Shown: positions 1-7,206, counted from the stretch's first letter. The stretch is DNA of 7,387 bases from Euryarchaeota archaeon UBA91 (GCA_002499705.1 DAMU01000080.1:1-7387); one strand, 5' to 3'. Notes: generated by a model not told the origin, from the letters alone. Translations and numbers: made by a program.

Positions 1-1654
1 AACCAGATTCGCCAGGGCCCATTGAGCCTGCTTGCAAACCTACCGTTGAAGTGAGCGATACACCGTATTGTTCAGTAACACCAACCGGGGCAATAACTCG
101 TGCCTTTTCACCAGCGTTTTGCCCCGAAGCATCAGTGAGCCACAGTTGCCATGTCAATTGCTGAACATCAGCACCTGGCGGGATACTCAAGTTGACCCAG
201 AGGTCAATCGAATCGCCACCTTGGATTGGAGGAATGAGAATACTGGTATCGTGGTCACCGACCATTGTTGGGTAGCCGGCAGCACTCATGTAAACTGCAT
301 CTTGGCGAATCATTGGGTTAGCAGGGTTCATCCACGAAAGATTCGAGATATTGGAATCCGAACGGATTGTAGCAGGCGAGTAGCCATTATTTGTTACAAC
401 GCAATACAAGGAGAGGATTGCACTTGGTGGTGCTGAATAGCCGTTATCTGGAGCGTCACAAGAGACATCCAAGGTGTATTCCTGAACCTTACGAATTCCA
501 AACTGAATCCAATCGTCGATGTGGAATCCTTCTGATGCACCGCTGCTGTCGCTGCGTAGAACCAATCCCATTGTGTAGGAGTTACCACCGAGGAACACAT
601 TTTGGTTGGTAACATATGGATTTTGAAGATAGGTGACTTGTGGGTCCCAACTGATGCGAGTCCACTGGTCTGGCGCTTGACTTGGATTTCCAGCACTGAT
701 ATCGTAAACGATGGATTCGTTGATGTTTTGTGAACCAGAACCTCTCCACATTTCAAGAGAAACACTGTCACCTGCTGCTACACTTCCCCATGCTTGGACA
801 TGAATTTGAGTTGAAATGTAGTTCGAGGCGTAGAATACATTTCGGCAAATGTAGAATTGATAAGCCTGTGACATTCCAGGGTCGAGTTGAGCATTTGAAC
901 CGCAATTTTGGCCATTTGTTGAAAAGAAGGAATGGACCAAACGGTCGTGTGCGTTCGAGGGATAATTGTTACCCGATGCAGCATTGCCCCAATGTTTGGA
1001 ACCAACAGCGCCACCGTCCAAATCTTCCCATGAGCCTTGACCTGTTGCATCTCCTCCATCAACGGGATAGCGTGCAGACATGAATGTTGAAGGCTGAATC
1101 GTCGTTCCATCAAACGAATCCTTCATGATGGCAATAGGAACCGTCTTTTCCAACATATCGTTTTCATTTCGGTCATCGCCGTTTGAGTCTTTGTCAACCA
1201 TTGCTTGAATGATAAGACCGCCAGAGAGATCATTTGTAGTGGTGTTGAGAATGGAATGAGCCGCTGTTGGCGTCCAGACAAACGTGTCAGAGTCCTTTTG
1301 ACCACCGATAAGGGCGCCAGAGGTCCAACTGAATGTTTCCATCACGTAACCAATTGGGTGAATAATTTGAATCATGGCTGCTGAGGTTTTTCCAGAGAAT
1401 GAACTTCCACCGCGCTGGATTTCCATCGAAATTTCAATGGAATCTCCTTCAAACAAATAATCGACGGTGGTTCCATCCGATTGCGTCCAAACTTCAGCGG
1501 ATGAACTGGCATTTCCAATCGTTAATTGTGAGACAAGCCAATCGTCATTCGAGCCTCCACGTGCTTCAACAGCACTGGCTGGAGCGGCAAGACCCATGGT
1601 AAGGGTTTGGAGCAAGAGAAGGGCGACTAGAGTCAAAGGAGTGATGCGACGCAT
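1..1654 (-). CDS. Large secreted surface protein of unknown function, N-terminal 551 residues (3' end outside window)
   Basis: The minus-strand frame is open without a stop from the ATG at 1654 to the window edge, so the C-terminus is missing. Residues 1-28 form a signal peptide: MRR, a Leu-rich core, then APASA before VEA as a probable signal peptidase I site. The protein should therefore be exported. Residues 154-166 (DKDSNGDDRNEND) resemble a DxDxNGD calcium loop. Residues about 185-390 look like a beta-sandwich rich in Gly, Ser, Asn and aromatics, ending in GFHIDDW at 376-382, a pattern often seen in MAM or peptidase-associated jelly rolls. A second Ig/CARDB-like segment follows (C399, C418, VTNNGYSPATI). 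Cysteines pair as C251/C270 and C399/C418, both 19 apart, suggesting local disulphides. ATG 1654 is chosen because it gives the complete signal peptide and lies about 30 nt after a TATA box. I do not recognise the family; adhesin, polymer binding or protease-associated roles are only possibilities. Confidence 0.85.
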   Translation of the reverse strand, partial: MRRITPLTLVALLLLQTLTMGLAAPASAVEARGGSNDDWLVSQLTIGNASSSAEVWTQSDGTTVDYLFEGDSIEISMEIQRGGSSFSGKTSAAMIQIIHPIGYVMETFSWTSGALIGGQKDSDTFVWTPTAAHSILNTTTNDLSGGLIIQAMVDKDSNGDDRNENDMLEKTVPIAIMKDSFDGTTIQPSTFMSARYPVDGGDATGQGSWEDLDGGAVGSKHWGNAASGNNYPSNAHDRLVHSFFSTNGQNCGSNAQLDPGMSQAYQFYICRNVFYASNYISTQIHVQAWGSVAAGDSVSLEMWRGSGSQNINESIVYDISAGNPSQAPDQWTRISWDPQVTYLQNPYVTNQNVFLGGNSYTMGLVLRSDSSGASEGFHIDDWIQFGIRKVQEYTLDVSCDAPDNGYSAPPSAILSLYCVVTNNGYSPATIRSDSNISNLSWMNPANPMIRQDAVYMSAAGYPTMVGDHDTSILIPPIQGGDSIDLWVNLSIPPGADVQQLTWQLWLTDASGQNAGEKARVIAPVGVTEQYGVSLTSTVGLQAGSMGPGESG

Positions 1655-1684
1655 AAGACCAACAGAACCTCGGACATTCAAGTG

Positions 1685-1693
1685 GCATATAGA
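1685..1693 (-). promoter_or_regulatory. Probable TATA box for the large secreted protein gene
   Basis: The minus strand reads TCTATATGC, ending about 30 nt before the ATG at 1654. An archaeal TATA box sits about 25 nt before the transcript start, which would give a leader of only about 10 nt. That fits the lack of a clear ribosome binding site before this ATG. It suggests that this gene has its own promoter rather than relying only on read-through from the membrane protein gene upstream. No convincing BRE was seen. Confidence 0.45.
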
Positions 1694-1706
1694 GATGGCC
1701 TTTTGA

Positions 1707-1723
1707 TGACCCCGTAGGGGTCA
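1707..1723. repeat. Perfect 7-bp inverted repeat, operator or transcript hairpin
   Basis: TGACCCC and GGGGTCA flank a 3-nt spacer (GTA on the plus strand). The dyad lies 16 nt after the stop codon of the six-helix membrane protein gene and 14 nt before the TATA box of the secreted protein gene. As RNA it would be a stable hairpin. It has no U-tract on its 3' side, so a classical intrinsic terminator is unlikely. Its place directly upstream of a TATA box equally fits a regulator binding site. Confidence 0.5.
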
Positions 1724-1738
1724 GTGGAAACAAATACC

Positions 1739-3073
1739 TCAATCTCGGAATTTCCTCAAGCCTTTAATCGACGGTTGCTTGAAATCAGGAATAGAAATCT
1801 CATCGACTGAATCCGGAAGAATCTCGTCGGAGTCAACCGTTTGGTCAAACAAATCACCGATACCTTGGAACTCTAAATCTTCGCTTTCAGATGGCAGCAC
1901 ATCTGAGAACTCACCAACGTGTTCCATCTGCGACATACCATCGCCAATTGACTGCACCGCTCCTGGGGCTTGTGCGACTGCGGAAGAGCCAGAGATGGCC
2001 GCACTTGCAACCTGTGCAGCAGCCGTAGCTTTCGAGGCAATTGCGCTTGACGCAAAAACAGCAGCAGTCGTTGCTGTTGAGACAGCGACACCGGCGGTTT
2101 TGCCAATGATTTTTGAAGTGGCCGATGGCGGCTTTTTCTCTTCAGTAGGAGGGCGATAGTCGTGCATCCATTCTGGGGGGTCTGAAGATCCTGCACCAAG
2201 TACTGCAATGGTCGAAAAGGCTGCAAGAGGCATAACTGCCAGTGCAGTAAGCAAATCGAGGAATGAGGTTTCAGGAATTGTTCCAATGGACAGGGATGAT
2301 TCAAACAATTCCTTTTCCAAGTTAATGCTGAGGTTGAGGTCAGGACCCATCCAACCAATAACTGCAACGCTTGCTACTCTTCCAAGCAGCCATAAAACAA
2401 GAACTGGGGCAAGCCATGAAAGCTTGGTCATCGAAATCAACCATTTACGAGTAAAGGAGGCGATACCGATGTATTTTTCAGCAACTTTTGGATAAATCTT
2501 AATCGCAGAGAGTAGTCCAAAAATGTAGACGAGTAGTGCAAGTTCAAGACGACGATTCGTATGCATTATCGTATCCGGAATAATGAGGACAAACATCAAC
2601 GGTACGGTAGCCAACATGACTTGAAACGGAACCGCTAACAGAATTAATCCGCCGTGCGTAGAAAGAATAGTGTGCCCGTCAAGCCAGCGTTCATGTGCGA
2701 GTACGGTCAATCTCCCATGAGGTGAATTTGCGTAATTTTTCCGAGCCATACGGCGGGATGCAGCATCACCTTTCTCTCGGCTTAATCCTAAAAATCGTAT
2801 CCAGCCGCCTTTTTCAATGACTCTCATTGGCCTAAAACCACCGAGGAGAAGTGCTAACAGAAGTGCGATCATTCCATACATTAGAGACGCTGCTGTAATC
2901 CATGGAATCATCTCTTTATCAAACTGAATTGTTCCACCGTTTCCAAAAGTGGAAAATTCTACCAAATAGGTAATTGAAAAAGCGACAAATGGTGTCAAGA
3001 ACACTTGACAAAAAGCGACGATAGTAAGCCATATACGGGGAATCAACGTTTTGCGTCGCGCATACCGCCCCAT
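1739..3073 (-). CDS. Six-helix integral membrane protein with Ala-rich and acidic C-terminal tail, unknown function
   Basis: This is a 444-residue protein without a family I recognise. Hydrophobic segments at about 13-38, 57-80, 141-166, 175-194, 219-242 and 271-294 predict six membrane helices. The loop at 81-140 is basic and contains NSPHGRLTVLAHERW and LDGHTILSTHGG, which look conserved but match no motif I know. After the last helix come a Pro/Lys linker (298-320), an Ala/Ser/Val-rich low-complexity stretch (about 324-372), an acidic segment (385-430, many Asp/Glu) and a basic end (IKGLRKFRD). The basic N-terminus and positive-inside rule put both ends in the cytoplasm. ATG 3073 is the only conventional start after an in-frame TGA about 27 nt upstream. 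A strong GAGGTGG lies too far away for this start (about 20 nt) and fits a different ATG at 3090. It is probably the distal gene of the unit that includes the aminotransferase. Confidence 0.85.
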   Translation of the reverse strand: MGRYARRKTLIPRIWLTIVAFCQVFLTPFVAFSITYLVEFSTFGNGGTIQFDKEMIPWITAASLMYGMIALLLALLLGGFRPMRVIEKGGWIRFLGLSREKGDAASRRMARKNYANSPHGRLTVLAHERWLDGHTILSTHGGLILLAVPFQVMLATVPLMFVLIIPDTIMHTNRRLELALLVYIFGLLSAIKIYPKVAEKYIGIASFTRKWLISMTKLSWLAPVLVLWLLGRVASVAVIGWMGPDLNLSINLEKELFESSLSIGTIPETSFLDLLTALAVMPLAAFSTIAVLGAGSSDPPEWMHDYRPPTEEKKPPSATSKIIGKTAGVAVSTATTAAVFASSAIASKATAAAQVASAAISGSSAVAQAPGAVQSIGDGMSQMEHVGEFSDVLPSESEDLEFQGIGDLFDQTVDSDEILPDSVDEISIPDFKQPSIKGLRKFRD

Positions 3074-3159
3074 GAACGTGGCTGATTCATACCCACCTCA
3101 AAGATTGCCCTCAACTTGGACGGCAAAATGCCGATTCTACAGCGTCTGGTTTTTGCCAT
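3043..3159 (-). CDS. Possible 38-residue basic small protein, translationally coupled
   Basis: An ATG at 3159 overlaps the stop codon of the upstream membrane protein gene (TGATG), a common arrangement for translational coupling. The frame stays open across the whole gap and ends with TGA at 3043-3045, inside the start of the six-helix protein gene (31 nt overlap, different frame). The peptide begins MAKTRRCRIG and ends GGMRDAKR; it is strongly basic (about ten Arg/Lys). An internal ATG at 3090 has a strong GAGGTGG about 4 nt upstream and would give a 15-residue version. I recognise no family. A frame this short may be open by chance, or the ribosome binding site may mark a leader peptide controlling the next gene. 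Confidence 0.3.
   Translation of the reverse strand: MAKTRRCRIGILPSKLRAIFEVGMNQPRSWGGMRDAKR
3092..3099 (-). promoter_or_regulatory. Strong ribosome binding site pointing to ATG 3090, not to the annotated membrane protein start
   Basis: The minus strand reads GAGGTGGG just before ATG 3090. This is the best match to the archaeal anti-SD sequence in the region. The start of the six-helix protein (3073) lies about 20 nt downstream in another frame, too far for normal use. This conflict is the main reason to question the start in this gap. Confidence 0.4.
3121..3133. repeat. Small 5-bp inverted repeat in the gap between two membrane protein genes
   Basis: CGGCA and TGCCG flank a 3-nt loop. The repeat lies 25 nt after the stop of the small membrane protein gene. 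It is short, lacks a T-tract and overlaps the possible 38-codon frame, so it may be coincidental. A weak RNA hairpin affecting read-through is the only role I could propose. Confidence 0.25.
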
Positions 3160-3749
3160 CACTCTTCTTCATCAGGCATAGACACTATTGGATAGCCATC
3201 GCTCATCAACAGGCGAAGGAAACCGAGTGGTTTACGATCACTGCGTTTGCGACCAAGGTCAGGACGAGGCATGTTGGAGAGTTTAGAATCACAATTCACA
3301 CATACAACACCCGTGACTTGCCAGTATGGAGAAAACCAATTGCAGCAACTTGAGCCGTATTCTTCACGATTTGAAATCATTTGCAACTCAATCGCCATTT
3401 CTTTGGTCCAAGGAGGTGTTTGCCCGCCTATGAGAGATTGAATTCGGTTCAACAGATACCAGCCACTTGCAATCCATAACCCGAATCCAAACGCAGCATT
3501 CCCCCAGCGAACCGAGGCAATCCCCAGACCGAGTGGGAACAAGACAACGATGAGACCCATCCAGTAGAACATCCGCATGTGAAGCACGCGTTGAGTCAAA
3601 TACGGTGAGAGAGGTATTGCCTCTGGGTGTTGAGGAAAATTCGTGTTGAAGCCTTTCGTTCTTGACATAAGAAGCGTAGGGAAACGAGGCAAGATGTGAC
3701 CGATTGAGCCGCCAAGAACAAAATAGCCAACTGCTGCAAGAAAACTCAT
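3159..3749 (-). CDS. Small membrane protein with C-terminal cysteine cluster, unknown function
   Basis: The 196-residue product has hydrophobic segments at about 2-20, 60-80 and 84-103, predicting three membrane helices. The hydrophilic tail carries C135, C136, C150 and C153 (SSCC, then VCVNC), which could bind a metal such as zinc or form disulphides. A basic stretch (RPDLGRKRSDRK, 162-173) and an acidic end (PDEEE) follow. ATG 3749 is preceded by AGGTGAG with about 4 nt spacing, a good ribosome binding site. It begins 14 nt after the aminotransferase stop, so the two are almost certainly cotranscribed. Its stop overlaps the ATG of a possible 38-codon frame. I do not recognise the family. 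The CC...CxxC spacing is not a standard zinc ribbon. Confidence 0.8.
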   Translation of the reverse strand: MSFLAAVGYFVLGGSIGHILPRFPTLLMSRTKGFNTNFPQHPEAIPLSPYLTQRVLHMRMFYWMGLIVVLFPLGLGIASVRWGNAAFGFGLWIASGWYLLNRIQSLIGGQTPPWTKEMAIELQMISNREEYGSSCCNWFSPYWQVTGVVCVNCDSKLSNMPRPDLGRKRSDRKPLGFLRLLMSDGYPIVSMPDEEE

Positions 3750-3752
3750 TCA

Positions 3753-3759
3753 CTCACCT
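3753..3759 (-). promoter_or_regulatory. Ribosome binding site of the small membrane protein gene
   Basis: AGGTGAG on the minus strand stands about 4 nt before ATG 3749 and inside the 14-nt gap after the aminotransferase stop. It fixes the start and supports an operon with the aminotransferase. Confidence 0.6.
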
Positions 3760-3763
3760 TCGC

Positions 3764-4909
3764 TCAAGATTGTAATCGTCGAAGCGTCTTTTCGACCTTG
3801 TCCATTCCTCGTGAAATATCTTCTTGGCTGATGGTGAAAGCGAAACGAAGGTGGCCTTCTCCTGAAGGGCCAAATGCTGAACCAGGAGAGCACAATACCC
3901 CGTCTTTCAGTAGTTCCATAGCGACCTCTTCAGAAGTCATATTTGGAACCTCAACCTTTGGGAATACATAGATGGCTCCTTTGGGCTTGTGACATTCAAC
4001 TCCCGGCATAGCGTTCAGCCTTTCGACAATTAAATCGCAACGCTGTTTGAATTCTGCTGAAAGAATGTCCGGATAATCACTGGCGTGTTCCATAGCGGCA
4101 AGAATTGCATATTGCATTGCATCGTTGGAACATGCTGTAATGTAATACTGCATCTTGATGAGCTGTTGCATGGCTTCAATATTCGTCGAGAGAATGTAAC
4201 CCATTCTCCAACCAGTCATTGCGAAGGTTTTCGAGAAAGAATTGACAAGGAGCACTCGTTCATAGCCAGTCCCCATGAAAGAAACATGCTCATCTTCGAA
4301 CACGATACGGTCATAGACTTCATCTGAAATCAACCACAAGTCATGCTTTTTCGCAAAAGCAAGTAATTCATCGCGCTGATGATGTTCAAGTGTGCCACCG
4401 GTGGGATTACTCGGAAAATTGTACAATATAGCCACGGTATTTTCATCAACGAGCGCTTCTAAATCCTCAACTTGCGGGATGAATTGATTCTCAAACAGGC
4501 ATGAATAGTAACGAGCATCCCCCCCTGCAATGGAGACATCTGGACCATACAATGGAAAGTAAGGTTCCGGTAACAATACGTTGTCGCCGGGGTTAACAAG
4601 AGTCAAAAAGAGATTGAGTAATGCATTCGTGCCCGACATTGTGATGCAAACATTGTTCTCATCAAGGCCGGATTGATACGAGGACCATGAATCTGCAATT
4701 TTCTGACGCAGAAGTGGTAGACCTGCTGTAGTCGTGTACTTGTTACGGCCATCGAGCATTGCCTGGTGAAATGCCTCAATGGCAACAGGTGGTGGTTGAA
4801 AATCAGGCTCGCCAAGTCCGAAAGAAATGACGTCATCACCTGCCAAATCAAACATCTTGCGGACACCGGTCGGCTGGATGTTCAATGCCCTGTCGCTGAA
4901 CGTTCGCAT
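3764..4909 (-). CDS. PLP-dependent class I/II aminotransferase (aspartate aminotransferase-like, fold type I)
   Basis: A cytosolic enzyme expected to move an amino group between an amino acid and a 2-oxo acid using pyridoxal phosphate. Numbered from ATG 4909 (381 residues), the family motifs appear in order: SGTNALLNL near 92 (phosphate-binding region), NFPSNPTGG with N168, SDEVYD with D196 and Y199 (cofactor ring contacts), SFSKTFAMTGWR with catalytic K227 and R235, and HLRFAF with R355, which binds the substrate carboxylate. Length and motif order are normal for the aspartate/alanine/aromatic aminotransferase group; motifs do not fix the substrate. ATG 4909 has GGTGA 4 nt upstream and gives the usual N-terminus (MRTFSDRALNIQPTG). 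A TTG at 4939 would add ten unlikely residues. The gene follows the protease by 50 nt and precedes the small membrane protein by 14 nt, suggesting one operon. No oddities were seen. Confidence 0.95.
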   Translation of the reverse strand: MRTFSDRALNIQPTGVRKMFDLAGDDVISFGLGEPDFQPPPVAIEAFHQAMLDGRNKYTTTAGLPLLRQKIADSWSSYQSGLDENNVCITMSGTNALLNLFLTLVNPGDNVLLPEPYFPLYGPDVSIAGGDARYYSCLFENQFIPQVEDLEALVDENTVAILYNFPSNPTGGTLEHHQRDELLAFAKKHDLWLISDEVYDRIVFEDEHVSFMGTGYERVLLVNSFSKTFAMTGWRMGYILSTNIEAMQQLIKMQYYITACSNDAMQYAILAAMEHASDYPDILSAEFKQRCDLIVERLNAMPGVECHKPKGAIYVFPKVEVPNMTSEEVAMELLKDGVLCSPGSAFGPSGEGHLRFAFTISQEDISRGMDKVEKTLRRLQS

Positions 4910-4913
4910 AATA

Positions 4914-4918
4914 TCACC
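4914..4918 (-). promoter_or_regulatory. Ribosome binding site that decides the aminotransferase start
   Basis: GGTGA on the minus strand, followed by TATT and ATG 4909. It supports ATG 4909 over the in-frame TTG at 4939, which has no such site. Confidence 0.55.
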
Positions 4919-4928
4919 GAAGCACGAA

Positions 4929-4948
4929 TGCCTTTTCAATTCAAGGCA
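4929..4948. repeat. 6-bp inverted repeat between protease and aminotransferase genes
   Basis: TGCCTT and AAGGCA are separated by 8 nt, starting 11 nt after the protease stop. The transcript could form a weak hairpin. It lacks a U-run, so it is not a convincing terminator; partial attenuation or processing between the two genes is possible. Confidence 0.3.
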
Positions 4949-4959
4949 CTCGAAAAGCG

Positions 4960-7155
4960 CTAATCACTCTTTTTCCCTTTGGGGGACTGTTCGACAAGAA
5001 TGGCGTCAATAGCATCTGCCATCTCTGCATCTGCCTCAATCACTGCTTCAATAGATGCTTCAGAATCATTCGGTATGAGGTTGAGTGGTGATTGAACACG
5101 TGCGTTGAGAAGTGTTGCTATAAGCATGAACAGGACCACGATGCCACCAATAGTCAGTGAAAGTGTAAATCCTTCATCGGCGCCAGAAATGCCAGCACCC
5201 GTGCCCATTACTGTAGTCGAGATGGGCAGTGATTGAACGCCAGCATCATTCATGCCGCGGATTTCAATGGATTGGTTGCCCTTCTCAAGTGCATCAAGAT
5301 CGAGTGCTACAGTCCATGTAAAGCGTTGCAAAGCAGCAAGTTCGCCGCTTGTTTCATCAAAAGAAGCGCTCTTCCAAACACCGTTTCCAATTCTATATTC
5401 CACTGCACTGACTGTGCTTGCTTGGCTCCATGCCATGCCTTCGATGACATACAAGTCACTGCTTGAATTCATGGAGGCATTGACAATGTGGACTTGAGTA
5501 AAGATGTCGACAGCGCCTGTCAAATTCTGTTCTTTAAGCAAGAAAGCCATTTTCGTAGCCTCATATGCATCAGCCATACCCCATCCAAAGTCACGGTTCC
5601 AAAACGGATCAACATCAGGTTGTGTTGCTTCGCCTCGTCGTTCTGCTGTGAGTTTGATGATTTCTTTAATCTCGGCTGGAGAAAGGTCAGGGTTGGCTTC
5701 AAGCATTAACGCCATGATTCCTGAAACTGCAGGTGTAGCGTATGAAGTTCCTGAACCTCGGCCAGTGTAGCCGTTCTCAGATGCATCGCCTCCGAGGAAG
5801 TTGTTGCACAATCCACTGGTCACGCAACCCTCTGCTTGAATGATATTGGAGCCCGGTGCTGAAATTTCAGGCTTGAGTTCATTGAGTGGATTGCCATCAC
5901 CATTATCTGCACGTGGTCCACGAGATGAATATCCTGCAATGGTGTCATCTTCACGATTAACGGTATTCAAATCATCTGTGGCACCCACCGTGACTGAAAG
6001 AGAGGAAGAACCCATACCGGACAGCCCTTCATTGCTCGGGCCATCGTTTCCAGCTGCAACACTGACGACAATTCCTGCTTCCATAGCCACATTGAGGATT
6101 TCACTGTGCATGTCGCCGCCATCTGAACCGCCGCCTTCATGGGATGTAATGCCCCACGAAAGTGAAAGAATATCAATACCATAATTGGTGCCGTCTGCAT
6201 CTTGCCATTCTGTGTCCTTATTGTCGATAATCCATTGAATGCCGTTCATTGCTGATTCATAGAACTCTTGTTCAAGAATATAATTTTCAAACGGCCCAGC
6301 ACCTGCATCTGTTCCAATTCGAACATCGACCAGGGCAGCATCGGGTGCGGAGCCATAAAATTCAGTCTGTGCGCCACTGGCATCGATTCCAGTTGCAGCC
6401 GCCATACCCATGCAGGCAGTTCCGTGTTGGTTACCATCATCCGGATCGAAAGTTCCATCTGTTTCTCTTAGACCACCGCCTGCTGCGATACAAATAGGGT
6501 CTGAAGGAGTGTAACAAACTGCATCAAAACCAGCTACAAATTTTTCACTGAGGCCAGGATGTTCGTTGTCGACTCCAGTATCAACCATAGCGATATTCAC
6601 GCCAGCACCAGAGACGCCAAGATCCCAAGCACCAACTGGATAGAAACTGGAGTTGCTGGCTTTGACAGCAGGAGTTTGAACATCCCCGTAAAAAATGACG
6701 TTACCATACTTCTCAACCATGACCACATCTTCAAGGGCAGCAAGAGTCGTTGCAAGAGTAGTGTTGATTTGACCGAGAAGAACGCCGTTTACTGCATCGA
6801 TAACGTCAACACCAGTAATGCCAAGTTCTTCAAGCGCATCCAGATGAGTTTGAGTGACCTGTGTTTGGTAAACCAAACCAATCCCAGTCACATCAATCAT
6901 GGATTCAAGGGCATCATGAATCCCATTTCTGTTCTGGTCAAGGTTTGTCCTCTCCCACCATGGCGTATCATCATCAACCCATTCAGGAGTCGTTTGTTCA
7001 GGAATTTCGAAGGTTTGACCAGAATGAATCCACTGCAAACCCTCATCGGATACACTCGACCATTCACCTCGGCCGTCGAAATCGCCAGCGGCAATTGAAC
7101 CCGTGATAGGGCCCATCATGATAGCAAAAAGAAACAGAGCGAGTAAACGACGCAT
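4960..7155 (-). CDS. Secreted, membrane-anchored subtilisin-like serine protease (peptidase family S8)
   Basis: A 731-residue endopeptidase expected to act on proteins at the outer cell surface. Residues 1-23 are a signal peptide (MRRLLALFLF...GSIAAG). Residues 72-84 (LDQNRNGIHDALE) resemble a thrombospondin type 3 calcium repeat. Residues about 92-157 look like a propeptide/inhibitor domain ending VVMVEKYGNVI. The S8 domain (about 175-535) has D192 in VDTG, H244 in NQHGT, oxyanion N370 in AAGNDG and nucleophile S471 in GTSYATP. Cysteines 214, 222, 248, 444 and 450 lie in or near it. Residues about 545-650 form a beta-rich domain, then a membrane helix (662-683) and an acidic cytosolic tail ending KGKKSD, so the enzyme is probably anchored as a type I protein. 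ATG 7155 has GAGGG 6 nt upstream and gives the full signal peptide. The substrate is unknown; nutrient protein degradation or surface protein processing are plausible. Confidence 0.95.
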   Translation of the reverse strand: MRRLLALFLFAIMMGPITGSIAAGDFDGRGEWSSVSDEGLQWIHSGQTFEIPEQTTPEWVDDDTPWWERTNLDQNRNGIHDALESMIDVTGIGLVYQTQVTQTHLDALEELGITGVDVIDAVNGVLLGQINTTLATTLAALEDVVMVEKYGNVIFYGDVQTPAVKASNSSFYPVGAWDLGVSGAGVNIAMVDTGVDNEHPGLSEKFVAGFDAVCYTPSDPICIAAGGGLRETDGTFDPDDGNQHGTACMGMAAATGIDASGAQTEFYGSAPDAALVDVRIGTDAGAGPFENYILEQEFYESAMNGIQWIIDNKDTEWQDADGTNYGIDILSLSWGITSHEGGGSDGGDMHSEILNVAMEAGIVVSVAAGNDGPSNEGLSGMGSSSLSVTVGATDDLNTVNREDDTIAGYSSRGPRADNGDGNPLNELKPEISAPGSNIIQAEGCVTSGLCNNFLGGDASENGYTGRGSGTSYATPAVSGIMALMLEANPDLSPAEIKEIIKLTAERRGEATQPDVDPFWNRDFGWGMADAYEATKMAFLLKEQNLTGAVDIFTQVHIVNASMNSSSDLYVIEGMAWSQASTVSAVEYRIGNGVWKSASFDETSGELAALQRFTWTVALDLDALEKGNQSIEIRGMNDAGVQSLPISTTVMGTGAGISGADEGFTLSLTIGGIVVLFMLIATLLNARVQSPLNLIPNDSEASIEAVIEADAEMADAIDAILVEQSPKGKKSD

Positions 7156-7161
7156 GGACTT

Positions 7162-7166
7162 CCCTC
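7162..7166 (-). promoter_or_regulatory. Ribosome binding site of the S8 protease gene
   Basis: GAGGG on the minus strand, 6 nt before ATG 7155. It matches the archaeal anti-SD sequence and supports this start. Confidence 0.6.
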
Positions 7167-7206
7167 ATGTTGTCGATATTGCCATAATTCAAGAAGATAT
7201 GCCTTG

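Noticed and set aside
394..1113. Minus-strand frames of 111-125 codons in another phase
   Set aside because: They overlap the long secreted protein frame, which is open over its full 551 codons and begins with a signal peptide; these look like out-of-frame shadows.
1707..1723. Intrinsic terminator of the six-helix protein gene
   Set aside because: The stem is good but the 3' side reads ATCAAAAGG with no U-tract, so I list it only as a dyad.
1779..2367. Plus- and minus-strand frames inside the tail of the six-helix protein
   Set aside because: Low-complexity Ala/Ser-rich coding sequence tends to keep other frames open. They have no ribosome binding site or recognisable motif.
3159..3749. Prepilin peptidase-like protein (GGSIGHILPRFP near the N-terminus plus cysteines)
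   Set aside because: The resemblance is slight, the two CxxC pairs are not in the usual order, and no GxGD catalytic motif is present.
4910..4939. Extended TTG start for the aminotransferase
   Set aside because: It adds ten residues not expected in the family, lacks a ribosome binding site, and ATG 4909 has GGTGA at good spacing.
6559..7098. A 179-codon open frame on the plus strand
   Set aside because: It lies entirely antisense to the protease, which has a signal peptide, catalytic triad and ribosome binding site. The translated plus-strand peptide shows no motif.
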